NCBI RefSeq assembly: GCF_017254915.1
Contig: NZ_JAFKCT010000007.1
Location: 1 to 64,000 of the forward strand
Origin: Algoriphagus oliviformis
Lineage (GTDB): Bacteria > Bacteroidota > Bacteroidia > Cytophagales > Cyclobacteriaceae
DNA length: 64,000 bases
Direction of reading: 5' to 3'
A model generated the notes under the pieces. It ran no database searches. It had not been told where the DNA came from and saw only the letters and a list, made by a program, of their open reading frames with translations. The position numbers were made by a program, and so were the translations under genes. Shown one piece after another: positions 8,901 to 16,845 of this stretch (position 1 is its first letter; each line of letters begins with the position of its first letter).

Positions 8901-9133
8901 AGTTCAGAGAATTGAGATTGGGCTACAGCCTGCCTGCGAGCCTCTTGACCAAGACTCCATTCCACACTGCCAACATCGCGCTGATCGCGAAAAACCTTTG
9001 GTTGATCCACTCCAACGTAGAAGGGCTTGACCCATCTGAGTTCGGCGTCGGAGCTAATGGCTACGCTTACTTCGAGTCTGGCCAGTTGCCAGGCGTTAGA
9101 TCATTTGGTTTTAACATCAAGCTGGGCCTTTAA
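5948..9133 (+). CDS. susC: SusC/RagA family TonB-dependent transporter
   Basis: 1061 residues, normal for the family. Signal peptide 1-20 (ending FAQ), then a carboxypeptidase-regulatory-like domain (about 24-105, starting TITGTVSSSEDG), a TonB-box region, a plug domain (about 115-225, with SVLKGPTAAALYGNRAANGVILITTKKG) and a 22-strand outer-membrane barrel. It ends in FNIKLGL, close to a typical barrel end. Together with the SusD protein 12 bases downstream it forms an outer-membrane bag-and-lid importer powered by TonB. No glycosidase, protease or regulator neighbours identify the substrate; peptides or glycans are both possible. Codon use is strongly biased (very regular codons), suggesting high expression. 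Confidence 0.95.
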   Translation: MKKVLLAAFLIGCFVQFSFAQNRTITGTVSSSEDGGPLPGVSVLVKGTTLGTITGIDGDYSISLPAGKTIIQFSFVGMISQEVVVAESNVIDVTLDPDVKALNEVIVTALGVSRDERSVGSSIQSVDGDKLSAVRESNLVGSLAGKVAGVQVIGSSGAALGGTQNIRLRGINSLGGGSPLFVVDGTPIANNSFSPNNDGAGRDYGNLASDINPDDIESVSVLKGPTAAALYGNRAANGVILITTKKGNKKKGLGVDINQSTSFENVYILPNYQNEYAGGYTQDLLTFNYNPAIHPESWAAFDGQKMLNYAADESWGPRMDGTPVRHWDSWLPGDQFGELRPLVAQPDNVRDFFDTGITVNTGVSFSGGDQDGNFRISANNISQKGVMPGSELTKNNLSFNGSQKFTDKLNVGINFNYTGTEGLGRPASGYTGRNPTNSFNQWFQRQIDMDRLRQYRNPDGTYRSWNIRSPLDPRPLYWDNPFYEAYENAPEDRRDRVYGNINVGYQFTPEFKVTGFIRSDFYNQKIEDRIASGGLDLDFYGMSQRFGKEDNYEILLQYDKTFGDLSLSATAGGNIRNNAYTYMYEGTVGGLSVPNFYNIDASVDRPTTDTYKESKTVRSVYGSASLGYQNTIFLDATLRNDWSSSLPVANNSYLYPSIATSFVFTELMGSSDFLSFGKVRLSYAQVGSDIDPFEIAQVYNVGTPYGSYPNLDVPNTSPNPNLKPALSSSYEAGLDLRFWNGKLNLDLTYYRNDNKDQIMTLTVPGSSGVTGAIVNAGNIRSEGVELSLNGTVIEKGYFSWDMALNAARNTSEVVELAAGIDNRQLQSAYWGMTLNAKVGQPWGTLIGTGFQYADNGKPVIDEDGFYVQQRNKELGTTLPKMTGGFNNTFRYKNWDLTAFIEFQAGGQFYSVTKMFNAYSGLGEETAGLNDKGNPVRDAVEDGGGVRVDGVLEDGTDATIYVDAYDYYSSLFGMHERWIYDASYVKFRELRLGYSLPASLLTKTPFHTANIALIAKNLWLIHSNVEGLDPSEFGVGANGYAYFESGQLPGVRSFGFNIKLGL

Positions 9134-9145
9134 TCGAAACAAATC

Positions 9146-10573
9146 ATGAGAAAAATAAATAAACTAGTAATGGGTGTGTTGGTAGGCTCTATGCTGCTGA
9201 CCTCCTGTAGTGAGTTTGGTGACATGAATACGGATCCAAACAGACCTTCCAATCCTTTGACTTCCGGCCTGCTGACTGGCGCACAGAGATCGGTGAGCAG
9301 CGTCGTGGGAGATGCGACCAGCGTACTTTACGCCCAGCATCTTTCCGAAAAGCAATACACCGAATCTTCCCGCTACCAGACCGTTTACTTTGACTTCAAC
9401 GGCTTCTACTCAGGTCCTCTGATGAACCTGCAGCGGATCATCGAGCTGAACACCAACGAGGCCACCAAAGGCGACGTCCTCAGCTCCGGTAGCAACGAAA
9501 ACCAGATTGCCGTGGCCCGAATCCTGAAGGCCTACTTCTTCGCTTCCCTGACTGACAGATGGGGCGAACTTCCCTACACCGAAGCGCTTCAGGGCGAGCT
9601 GGACTTCTCTCCTTCCTACGATTCGCAGGAATTCATCTACACCGACCTGATGAAGGAGCTCAAGGAAGCTGCTGCCCAGATCAACCCTGCAACTGCAGCG
9701 GTAGAGGGTGACTTGCTTTTCGATGGGAACATGGAAAGCTGGAGAAGATTTGCCAACTCCCTGAGAATGATCCTCGCCCTGAGAATGAGCGACGTGGCTC
9801 CTCAGGCTGCGCAGACCAATTTCACCGAAGCTTACTCCGGAGGTATCCTCCTGACCAACTTCATGTATCCTTACCTGGGTGAGGCCAACAACCAAAACCC
9901 TTGGTATGCCCGATACCTGACCCGCGTCGATTACGCGATCAGCGACACCATGTACGACTACATGATGCCTCTTGGCGATCCCCGTCTGGCGGTATATGCC
10001 GATCCAGCTGCCAACACCGGCACTATCGAGTCTATGCCTTACGGTGTCTCCAATGCTGAGGCTGGCTCCATCACCAACGCCGAGGTGTCTTACCTGGGCG
10101 GGGCGATCCGCGAGCAAAGCGCCGAGCTTCCTATCGTGACCGTAGCGCAGTTGGAGTTCTCCCTGGCTGAGGCCGCCCTCAAAGGCTGGATCAGCGAGAG
10201 CGCCGAAGAGCACTACCTCAAGGCGATCGAGGCTTCCTTCAGACAGTACGGCGTGTACAACAAGGCTGCATATGATGCCTTTGTGGCTCAGCCAGAAGTG
10301 GCTTGGTCTGAGGCGGCAGGCATGGAGAGAATCGGCTACCAAAAATGGGTTGCCCTTTTCCTTCAGGGCTTTGAAGCTTGGGCAGAGTGGAGAAGACTGG
10401 ACTATCCGGTTTTGACTCCTGCCAAAGATGCCCTGAACGCCAGCAAGGAAATCCCTGTGAGACAGGCTTATCCTACCTCTGAGCGTGACATCAACACCGA
10501 CAACTACCAGGAAGCCGTATCCCGTCAGGGTGAGGATGGACTGGACACCAAATTGTGGTGGGACGTGAAGTAA
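9146..10573 (+). CDS. susD: SusD/RagB-like outer-membrane lipoprotein
   Basis: 475 residues. Lipobox LLTSC (Cys21) marks a surface-anchored lipoprotein. The segment GDMNTDPNRPSNP after the anchor, the helical TPR-like repeats with ILKAYFFASLTDRWGELPYTEAL, and the C-terminal WVALFLQGFEAWAEWRRLDYP are standard for the SusD-like_2 branch. It is the substrate-binding lid of the preceding SusC transporter, 12 bases away, and shares its transcript, which ends at a strong hairpin 32 bases after the stop. The substrate is not evident from context. Confidence 0.95.
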   Translation: MRKINKLVMGVLVGSMLLTSCSEFGDMNTDPNRPSNPLTSGLLTGAQRSVSSVVGDATSVLYAQHLSEKQYTESSRYQTVYFDFNGFYSGPLMNLQRIIELNTNEATKGDVLSSGSNENQIAVARILKAYFFASLTDRWGELPYTEALQGELDFSPSYDSQEFIYTDLMKELKEAAAQINPATAAVEGDLLFDGNMESWRRFANSLRMILALRMSDVAPQAAQTNFTEAYSGGILLTNFMYPYLGEANNQNPWYARYLTRVDYAISDTMYDYMMPLGDPRLAVYADPAANTGTIESMPYGVSNAEAGSITNAEVSYLGGAIREQSAELPIVTVAQLEFSLAEAALKGWISESAEEHYLKAIEASFRQYGVYNKAAYDAFVAQPEVAWSEAAGMERIGYQKWVALFLQGFEAWAEWRRLDYPVLTPAKDALNASKEIPVRQAYPTSERDINTDNYQEAVSRQGEDGLDTKLWWDVK

Positions 10574-10604
10574 GGCTGAGCCTGCTTCGAATCCGATGCT
10601 AGAC

Positions 10605-10638
10605 AAAGTCCCGGGAGCTTTCTCCCGGGACTTTTTTT
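10605..10638 (+). terminator. Rho-independent terminator of susCD
   Basis: AAAGTCCCGGGAG (10605-10617), a loop of 4, CTCCCGGGACTTT from 10622, then a run of T to 10637. A near-perfect 13-base stem with a poly-T tail. Confidence 0.9.
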
Positions 10639-10755
10639 GTGCCAAAGGCTTTTGCCCTTGGCGCTCTGGCTTTCTCAAACGGGGATTTTACTCCCATGTC
10701 CGATTTGCCTTACTGGGATAAAATGCGGATAATCACGAAAACAAACCCAAAATCC

Positions 10756-11184
10756 ATGAAAAAGCTATTGTTTATCCTACTGTTTCTGAGCGCCCAATAC
10801 ACGTTTGCCCAAGCCGAAAAGGAAGTCGAAGCCGCGGTGGAAAAGATGCGCGTGGCCTTCCTGGCCGAGGATGCGGCGATACTCCGCACGCTCACTTCCG
10901 AAGGGCTCAGCTATGGACACTCCAGCGGAACCATGGAAAACCAAGCCCAATTTTTGGCGGTATTCGAGTCCAAGGCTACCGACTACCGAAAGTGGGACAT
11001 CTCCAACCAAAGCGTACAGATGCACGGGAAAGACTTGGCGCTGGTACGGCACAACGTGTCGATTGAGGTCTTTGAGAAGGGCGCTCTCAACAAGGTTCAG
11101 CTGGGGATTCTCCTGGTTTGGGTGAAGGAGAAAAGTGGCTGGAAACTGCTCGCCAGACAGGCTTTTAGGACGCCGACTGCCTAG
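10756..11184 (+). CDS. DUF4440/SnoaL-like secreted protein
   Basis: 142 residues from ATG 10756, chosen because a signal peptide (MKKLLFILLFLSAQYTFA) follows directly; the frame stays open further upstream but overlaps the susD terminator. The mature protein has the pattern of NTF2-like DUF4440 proteins: an N-terminal helix AVEKMRVAFLAEDAAILRTL, then GLSYGHSSG, a series of strands, and a final VWVKEKSGWKLLARQAF. Such domains bind small ligands or act as accessory domains. No catalytic residue assignment can be made. It lies alone between two terminator- or spacer-bounded units. Confidence 0.75.
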   Translation: MKKLLFILLFLSAQYTFAQAEKEVEAAVEKMRVAFLAEDAAILRTLTSEGLSYGHSSGTMENQAQFLAVFESKATDYRKWDISNQSVQMHGKDLALVRHNVSIEVFEKGALNKVQLGILLVWVKEKSGWKLLARQAFRTPTA

Positions 11185-11324
11185 TCGGCACTTCCTCGAT
11201 TGCAGCCTGCAGACAGCTCAGCGGCCTGGCATTGGGTAGAAAGGATAAAGGGGGAGGAGTGATCTCCCGGCAGTGCTCTGGAAAGTTCGTAGCTCCTGTC
11301 TCCAAATTTCCCTATCTTCCTCGT

Positions 11325-12425
11325 GTGAGATCCCTGTTTGCCTTCCTGGTTTGCTTCTTTTTCAGCTTGTCTGGCGCGACGGCGCAGCGAGTGATCCTAC
11401 ATCTTGTCCCGGGAGCGCAGCCTGCTTTGCCGACGGAATACCGCTATCGGGAGGTGCTGGACCATCGGATCGACAAGGGTCCGATTGGCGAGGTCTATGA
11501 GCGCGCGGGACAAAAGCTGCCAGTGGTGATTGCCGGTGATTTGCAGGAGTCGGCAAGGGATTTTTTCCGGGGAAACACACAGCTAGGCGACTCCGCCACA
11601 AAGGAGATCCAAGTCCGGGTTTTTGACCTGGTTTTGAAAGAAAACTATAATCCCGAGACGAAGCTCTACGAGGGGGAGCTGGAGCTGGCCCTTGGCTTTT
11701 TTGTCATCGGCAGCTTTGACCCCGTCCATCTGCTGGACTATGCAGGTGCGATCCAATACCAGCGTTCCGGCTTCAGGATGAATAGGGTGGAGGAGGTGCT
11801 CAACCGCCTCTTTTACAATTCCATGGTCTATTTTGACACCTGGATCAAGGGGCAGTCTCTCAGCAACCGGGCCTTGGCGAAAAGCTTTCGGCTCCACATC
11901 GTGGAGCCGGAGCTGGTCTCCACGGCTGACAAGGTGTACTACCAGCCAGACCGGCCGCTTGTCTGGGAGGATTTTCGGGCTCGGCCCAATCCGGGCAGCC
12001 GAAACAACGCCACGATTTTCACGAGCTTTTCCCTGCAGGGAGTGTCCCTGATGGACTCAGGATCGGTGGTACAGACTATGGAGATCAGCGTGTACATGCT
12101 GCCCCATCAGTCCTGGGTAAAGACCCCGAGCGCCTATGGACTCAACCACGAGCAGCGTCATTTTGACCTGGTGCGCATCGTGGCAGATCGCCTGATCCAC
12201 CGACTGGAAAATATGGACCTCAGCCTGGATTTTTACCAAGCACAGATCAACGAGGCCTACCTGGACGCCTATCGGGAGATGAACCGTCTCCAGGAGCTCT
12301 ACGAAAAAGGCGTCAACCATGGACTCGACCAAGAGGGCCAAGCCCGATGGAACGAATGGATAGACGAAGCCCTGGCCGGTGACTGGAGGAGGATAGAAGG
12401 GCTTTTGGCGGCGCTCAGGCGATGA
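11325..12425 (+). CDS. Secreted putative Zn-dependent protease (DUF922-like)
   Basis: 366 residues from GTG 11325, chosen because a signal peptide (RSLFAFLVCFFFSLSGATAQ) starts there; an in-frame TTG at 11232 would add 31 unlikely residues. Near residues 201-300 the segment PLVWEDFRARPNP is followed by LNHEQRHFDL, an HExxH motif (His275, Glu276, His279), and a helix rich in charged residues. WEDF...HExxHFD is the pattern of DUF922, annotated as predicted secreted zinc proteases. The N-terminal half (about 25-195) has no family I recognise. Activity is inferred from the motif; a third zinc ligand cannot be assigned with certainty. Confidence 0.7.
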   Translation: MRSLFAFLVCFFFSLSGATAQRVILHLVPGAQPALPTEYRYREVLDHRIDKGPIGEVYERAGQKLPVVIAGDLQESARDFFRGNTQLGDSATKEIQVRVFDLVLKENYNPETKLYEGELELALGFFVIGSFDPVHLLDYAGAIQYQRSGFRMNRVEEVLNRLFYNSMVYFDTWIKGQSLSNRALAKSFRLHIVEPELVSTADKVYYQPDRPLVWEDFRARPNPGSRNNATIFTSFSLQGVSLMDSGSVVQTMEISVYMLPHQSWVKTPSAYGLNHEQRHFDLVRIVADRLIHRLENMDLSLDFYQAQINEAYLDAYREMNRLQELYEKGVNHGLDQEGQARWNEWIDEALAGDWRRIEGLLAALRR

Positions 12426-12580
12426 CTGAGGGTTTTCCATTGCCTGAAAAAGGCGGCCTTGTACGCCTTTCCCAATGATTTCGACAAGTGGAGAGTGCGC
12501 TTTGGTAAAAATACATCGGGACGGATGTATTTGGAAATCAGTGGATTTGTTAAATTCGGTATCATCATTTTTTTCCAACC

Positions 12581-13222
12581 ATGGCAGATCTCGAATCAGG
12601 CGAAGGAACGGCAAGTCAGGCTAGCCCCGAGGGCTTTCGCCTGAGCGATGCGGAGAAGGAGGAGTTGCGGAATAGGGTCTCCGACCTGCTCCTGAGCTTT
12701 GAGGCGGACAAGAATCTGGTTTATCTTTTTTTGGAGTCGCCCTACCGCTACCTACAGGAGCGCCACCCGATCAGCTTCCTGGCCGAGATGGAGACGAAAA
12801 TGCCCGATTTGGTTTTTTCCTTTGACCGGGCCATCAAGCGGCTGAAGCTGGAGTTGCTCAGTTTGGGCGGCAACTGTCTCGCCTGCATTTTGAGTGCGTT
12901 GGCACTGATCTACGCCTTTTTGCTGAAAATGGGCTTGGCTGCTGAGCTCCTGAAGTCCGTCATCGCGGACGTATTGCTGGTTTTGGTGGATTTTTTCAAG
13001 CTAAACGAAAAGGCCCAAGGCATCCTCGAAGTGATTGCCGGACTGGCCACCACGATCACGCCGCTTGGCTTGGCCAGGAGTTTTTGCAGGAGAATGGGCT
13101 TATGCAAAAAAATACTCACCCCCATCGATGTCGATACGATCCAGTCGGTGATAGTAGAGGAAAAAAGCCAGGAAAAAATCTGGCGTGAGATGAACAAGAA
13201 AGGGATGTCTTTTGACCTCTAG
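12581..13222 (+). CDS. Unknown protein with central membrane hairpin
   Basis: 213 residues, no signal peptide. Residues 1-90 are acidic and helical (NRVSDLLLSFEADKNLVYLFLE). Residues about 93-115 and 117-160 are hydrophobic and could form a helical hairpin in the membrane, with NCLACIL at its start. CRRMGLCKK follows, giving two closely spaced cysteines, and the C-terminal 40 residues are charged. I recognise no family. It is flanked by a secreted putative protease and a glucuronoyl esterase but spaced from both by more than 150 bases, so no operon is evident. Confidence 0.6.
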   Translation: MADLESGEGTASQASPEGFRLSDAEKEELRNRVSDLLLSFEADKNLVYLFLESPYRYLQERHPISFLAEMETKMPDLVFSFDRAIKRLKLELLSLGGNCLACILSALALIYAFLLKMGLAAELLKSVIADVLLVLVDFFKLNEKAQGILEVIAGLATTITPLGLARSFCRRMGLCKKILTPIDVDTIQSVIVEEKSQEKIWREMNKKGMSFDL

Positions 13223-13402
13223 CCCGTTTTTTGGCTTGGAAGCATGCGGTTAAGCATTTTTCATTTTTAGGAAAAAAGTCCCGAATCCGAAAAACCGAGA
13301 GGCCTATTTCACTGAAATTCCGGTATTTTAAGCAGAGCCTTTTTACCTATCAAGGTCTTGCCCCGGATCGACGATGGATAAAAAGCCGAAACCCCACGCA
13401 CT

Positions 13403-14599
13403 ATGACTAAGCTGAAATATCTGGCGATAGCCCTTTTTTTGACCGTCCACCTGCCTACGCTGGCGCAGCGGGCCATACACTACGAGGAGAGCCAGGTTCC
13501 GGATCTGGTTTTGCCGGATGTCCTGGTGGGCTATGATGGCAGCCTGGTCAATAGGCCTGGCGACTGGGAGTACAGACGGCGGCCGGAGCTGGTCGCCAAG
13601 TTTGCGGATCAGGTCTACGGACAGCTTCCCCGGGACTTTGATCAGATTGCCTTCCGGACTGCGGCGCTTCCCGAGCATCCACACGCGGCCCATGCCAGGC
13701 TCAAGGAGGTGCTGATCGACGTCTCCAGAAATGGAAAAACGCTGATGATGAAGGTCAAGCTCTACCTGCCCAAGGATGCGGTTAAGCCGGTTCCGGTGTT
13801 TGTCTTGATCAGCCATAGAAAGGTGGAGGAAGTGACTGGGGATGTAGCCAACCGCTTTTTCCCCGTGGAGCAAATCACCGGCAGAGGCTATGCGGCGGCG
13901 ATCTTTGATGTCGAGTTTGTCTCCCCAGATGATCCGGAGCGCTACAGCCAGGGCATCATCGACCAGCTTTACCCCGAGCAAAAACGCCTGCCAAACGGCA
14001 TGAAGGGCCTTTCGGCCTGGGCTTGGGGAGCGATGCGGGTGATGGACTACCTGGAAATGGATCCCGAGGTGGACGCATCCCGCGCAGCCGTGGTCGGCCA
14101 TAGCCGGGGCGGCAAGGCGGCCCTGTGGACCGGTGCCAACGACACCCGCTGGGCGATCACCATCTCCAACGAGTCTGGCTGCGGAGGCGCGGCCTTGTCC
14201 AAGCGTAGGTTTGGCGAGACCGTCCACCGCATCAACACGGGCTTTCCCTATTGGTTTTCGGACAATTTCAAGAAGTACAACGACAAAGAGGAGGACTTGC
14301 CTCTGGACCAGCACCAGCTCCTGGCGAGCATCGCTCCCCGGGCGCTGTATGTGGGCAGCTCCAAAGACGACCGCTGGGCAGACCCCAGGGGGGAGTTTTT
14401 GTCCCTGCAGCTAGGCAGTCGGGTGTATTCGGAGGTGTATGGGATTTCCTTGGAGTTTCCGGAAAACTTCGAGCTGGAGGTGCAGACCATCCACCAAGAC
14501 TATGTGGGCTACCACCTGCGGGAGGGCAAGCACGACCTCACGGACTACGACTGGGGCAAGTTTCTGGATTTTGCGGATAGGCAGTACGGGTTGAAGTAG
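13403..14599 (+). CDS. CE15-like glucuronoyl methylesterase
   Basis: 398 residues. Signal peptide 1-22 (ending LAQ). The alpha/beta hydrolase nucleophile elbow VGHSRGGKAALW (Ser234) is the CE15 signature; NESGCGGAALSKRRFGETVHRIN, FPYWFSDNF and SIAPRALYVGSSKDDRWADPRGE are further family blocks, and REGKHDLTDYDW supplies His377. Glu257 or Asp323 may be the acidic partner. CE15 enzymes cleave the ester between lignin alcohols and 4-O-methylglucuronate on xylan; bacterial members also act on other uronate esters. No other xylan gene is nearby, so this is a stand-alone secreted esterase. Confidence 0.88.
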   Translation: MTKLKYLAIALFLTVHLPTLAQRAIHYEESQVPDLVLPDVLVGYDGSLVNRPGDWEYRRRPELVAKFADQVYGQLPRDFDQIAFRTAALPEHPHAAHARLKEVLIDVSRNGKTLMMKVKLYLPKDAVKPVPVFVLISHRKVEEVTGDVANRFFPVEQITGRGYAAAIFDVEFVSPDDPERYSQGIIDQLYPEQKRLPNGMKGLSAWAWGAMRVMDYLEMDPEVDASRAAVVGHSRGGKAALWTGANDTRWAITISNESGCGGAALSKRRFGETVHRINTGFPYWFSDNFKKYNDKEEDLPLDQHQLLASIAPRALYVGSSKDDRWADPRGEFLSLQLGSRVYSEVYGISLEFPENFELEVQTIHQDYVGYHLREGKHDLTDYDWGKFLDFADRQYGLK

Positions 14600-14601
14600 G
14601 G

Positions 14602-15240
14602 CCGAAATTTTCGGTTTAGAATCCCCCCGGCCCCCTTTGACTGGGCTTCCCTTTCCACACTGGAAATTCCGATCAAAGGGGGAGTCGGCTAGGGTTAGCT
14701 TTTCGCGTTACTTTCTTCTCCTGTCTCTCCGCATCCGACATTCCTACCTCAGGGCTTTTTCCGCCCCGGTCGGTGGGGTCACCGAACGGAATTCCCTTCT
14801 GCCGGACATCCTTTTTAATGCAAAGGCCACAAAGAGAAGAAGAAATCTTGTCTCATGCGCCACAGGAACCCCTCTCCTAGGTTTCCTTTTGCCGGGCCAT
14901 TTAAGGCTCGTCGTCAAAGGCTAAACAATACCTAGGCGAGCTTTGATTTAATTCTTGCGCACCGTCGCAAGAATTTTTCGCTTTCGATGATTGAAGTTCC
15001 TCAGGACGCTGGGTGTAGTTTGCAACTACCTCCTAGTATTCTGGCCAATTTTAAATTGGTAAAACTGATTCAATTCTACATCCTTTATCGAATTACAAAT
15101 TCGTTTGGATAGACGAGCAGGATTGAGCGTAGAAAAAGCTTCTGTGAAGCTTTTTCGCGAAAGGCCGGCTTGTAGCGAAGGCAAACTACGCTCAGGTCGG
15201 AGTCAAACAACATCCCGACGGGTTGATATCTGCTTATTAT
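14602..15240. repeat. Noncoding cluster of short hairpins and interspersed palindromes
   Basis: No gene. Several perfect inverted repeats lie close together: CCCCCTTTGA/TCAAAGGGGG (14631-14640 and 14673-14682), AATTCTTGCG/CGCAAGAATT (14950-14975), GTAGTT-tgc-AACTAC (15015-15029 with one extra base), CCAATTTTAAATTGG (15045-15059), CGAATT-aca-AATTCG (15089-15103) and GAAAAAGCTTC-tgt-GAAGCTTTTTC (15132-15156), the last enclosed by GAGCGTAG/CTACGCTC (15125-15132 and 15188-15195). Such series of small GC- or AT-ended hairpins resemble REP-type sequences mobilised by IS200-like transposases. No transposase is present. Confidence 0.55.
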
Positions 15241-15267
15241 TTACGACAATCTTCATAGTATTACTGG

Positions 15268-15396
15268 TAACGTTTTGCAGATTTGCGATGGGCGGGTTTT
15301 TCAGTTCAAATGCTTATGCAGAGCACAAAACTTTTGGCTACCGCTAAACTGTCTGCGGAGCACAAAACCCCGCCTATTGCAAATGTGCTGTTATGC
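15268..15396 (+). repeat. attC-like long palindromic element 2
   Basis: ATTTGCGATGGGCGGG (15281-15296) pairs with CCCGCCTATTGCAAAT (15369-15384). Outside the arms TAAC (15268-15271) faces GTTATGC (15390-15396). Inside, GAGCACAAAAC occurs twice in direct orientation (15321-15331 and 15358-15368). The layout equals that of the element at 129-251 although the sequence differs. It lies 24 bases from the 3' end of the nuclease-like gene. Confidence 0.5.
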
Positions 15397-15419
15397 GTTT
15401 TCGGCTTTCTTTTCTGTCG

Positions 15420-16661
15420 TTACTTATCATAGTGAAATGCTATTATTTCTAAGAAAACTGTTTTGTCTTTGTCTTGCGGTAAATGGAAGTGAAAACTAAA
15501 TGATGTTTCGCCTCTTGTCCCAACAGATTTTAGAAAGTAAGGATGGTTAGATGTTTCTTTTTTTATAGTGTCGATTACGTTTGTAAAATCCTTGTTTGTT
15601 ACAAATAGCATTAATGCCGCTTTAGAGTCTCGCCAAGTTAAATACCTGTCAAATAGTTGTGAGATTGCTTTATGAAATTCCGAAGCCCCGTGCCAAAATT
15701 TACATTCTGCAACAAACAAGTTGCTTCCATCTTTTGCATACTTTAAAATAATGTCCGTTTTACCGCCTCTGTTGAATGTTTCACCGCTTGCAGTCGTACT
15801 GTCATAGCGGGTTTCCAATACCAATAAAAATTGGTCTCTAATACCTTCCTCGTCTTTGTCTTTGTATGTCGAGGGCTTTTTTTCCATGCTTTTTCCTAAG
15901 TCGTATATGACTTTCAAAATGTCGTCATACATTTTTTTGGCCATCATCGGCTCGGAGGAAAACTCTTTATTTTTGGAAACTGAAGGTTGTGGGATTATTT
16001 TCTTTTTAATTGTCGGAGCAGTAAAAACTGAAGTTGTGTCTTTATTTACTTTTACGTTTATTGCAGTAAAAAAATCGTCCTCTTGTAAGTGTTTGTTTTT
16101 TTGTTGCTCAAATAATGAGTTCACTGTGACTGGCAAGGACTGCATCCAATTTGTAGCTTCCTTATTTGCGTTGCCGATATTTGTAAAAGCTCTTCTTTGA
16201 TAGTCGATTTTAGTCCGTTTAAATTCTTCTGGGTCTTTCTTGTATAATTTGAAACTGAATGAAACCGTGCTATTTTGTTCGTCAACGTAGATTTCAGCAG
16301 ATGTCATAGTCCAACTGCTCGGCTTCACTTTAAACAAAACGCTTGAGCCTACAAAGTTATATCTGATTGTAAAATTGAAAACTTCGGCTTCGTATTTTTC
16401 CCTATAAAATCTGTCCTCAAGCCATTCTTTTGAAACAGTCGGCTTGTCCACAATTTCACTGTCGTAGTCAATAGACAAAGGTTCTAATGAATAGTTTTCA
16501 ATTAGGTAAGCCTTATATTCTTCTTCGTCAACTCCTAAAATATACTCTTTTCCTCTATTTTCTATTTCCTTTTTGATTTTGTTAACCAACTGTTGAGTGA
16601 AATCATGACTACTTATTTCACTGAAAGATTTTATACTATTTCCATATCCGTAACTTCTCAT
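15420..16661 (-). CDS. PD-(D/E)XK nuclease-fold protein, candidate defence gene
   Basis: 413 residues, AT-rich and Lys/Asn/Phe-heavy, unlike its GC-rich neighbours. The C-terminal domain (about 265-413) shows LVLETRY (Glu283), FNRGGKTDIIL (Asp303), NLFVAECKFW (Glu319, Lys321) and ISQLFDRYLTW (Gln335), the order E-D-ExK-Q of restriction-endonuclease-like nucleases. The N-terminal 250 residues are of unknown family and contain alternating strands and charged helices; they may sense or bind DNA or a ligand. No methylase or partner gene lies beside it. It is bounded by palindromic elements at 15268-15396 and about 16730-16845, so it looks like a mobile cassette inserted in the opposite orientation. 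The nuclease fold is inferred from motifs. Confidence 0.75.
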   Translation of the reverse strand: MRSYGYGNSIKSFSEISSHDFTQQLVNKIKKEIENRGKEYILGVDEEEYKAYLIENYSLEPLSIDYDSEIVDKPTVSKEWLEDRFYREKYEAEVFNFTIRYNFVGSSVLFKVKPSSWTMTSAEIYVDEQNSTVSFSFKLYKKDPEEFKRTKIDYQRRAFTNIGNANKEATNWMQSLPVTVNSLFEQQKNKHLQEDDFFTAINVKVNKDTTSVFTAPTIKKKIIPQPSVSKNKEFSSEPMMAKKMYDDILKVIYDLGKSMEKKPSTYKDKDEEGIRDQFLLVLETRYDSTTASGETFNRGGKTDIILKYAKDGSNLFVAECKFWHGASEFHKAISQLFDRYLTWRDSKAALMLFVTNKDFTNVIDTIKKETSNHPYFLKSVGTRGETSFSFHFHLPQDKDKTVFLEIIAFHYDK

Positions 16662-16729
16662 TTACTTGTCTGTTTGTTGCCTATTGTGTGGTCTTTTAAG
16701 CTGACGCAAAACTTGTTTATTTGCGCCAT

Positions 16730-16845
16730 AAAGTGGCGCTTATTGTCCTGCTTTGGCTCGATATGCGCCACTTTGTAGCGTTTATTTTTTCTTGAGGCTA
16801 GGGGGCGAGACTCTGGCGATAGGCTCTCCGCTGCTGGCGTTATCC
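16730..16845 (+). repeat. Palindromic element 3 downstream-flanking the nuclease gene
   Basis: AAAGTGGCGC (16730-16739) and GCGCCACTTT (16765-16774) form a perfect 10-base inverted repeat with a 25-base loop; a smaller GCGCCA/TGGCGC hairpin (16723-16738) overlaps its left arm. At 16839-16845 GTTATCC resembles the terminal GTTAT of elements 1 and 2, but the long outer arms of those elements are not found, so membership of the same family is tentative. Confidence 0.35.

Noticed and set aside
14637..14924. 95-residue frame after the CE15-like gene
   Set aside because: It begins inside a palindromic repeat and shows no family features.
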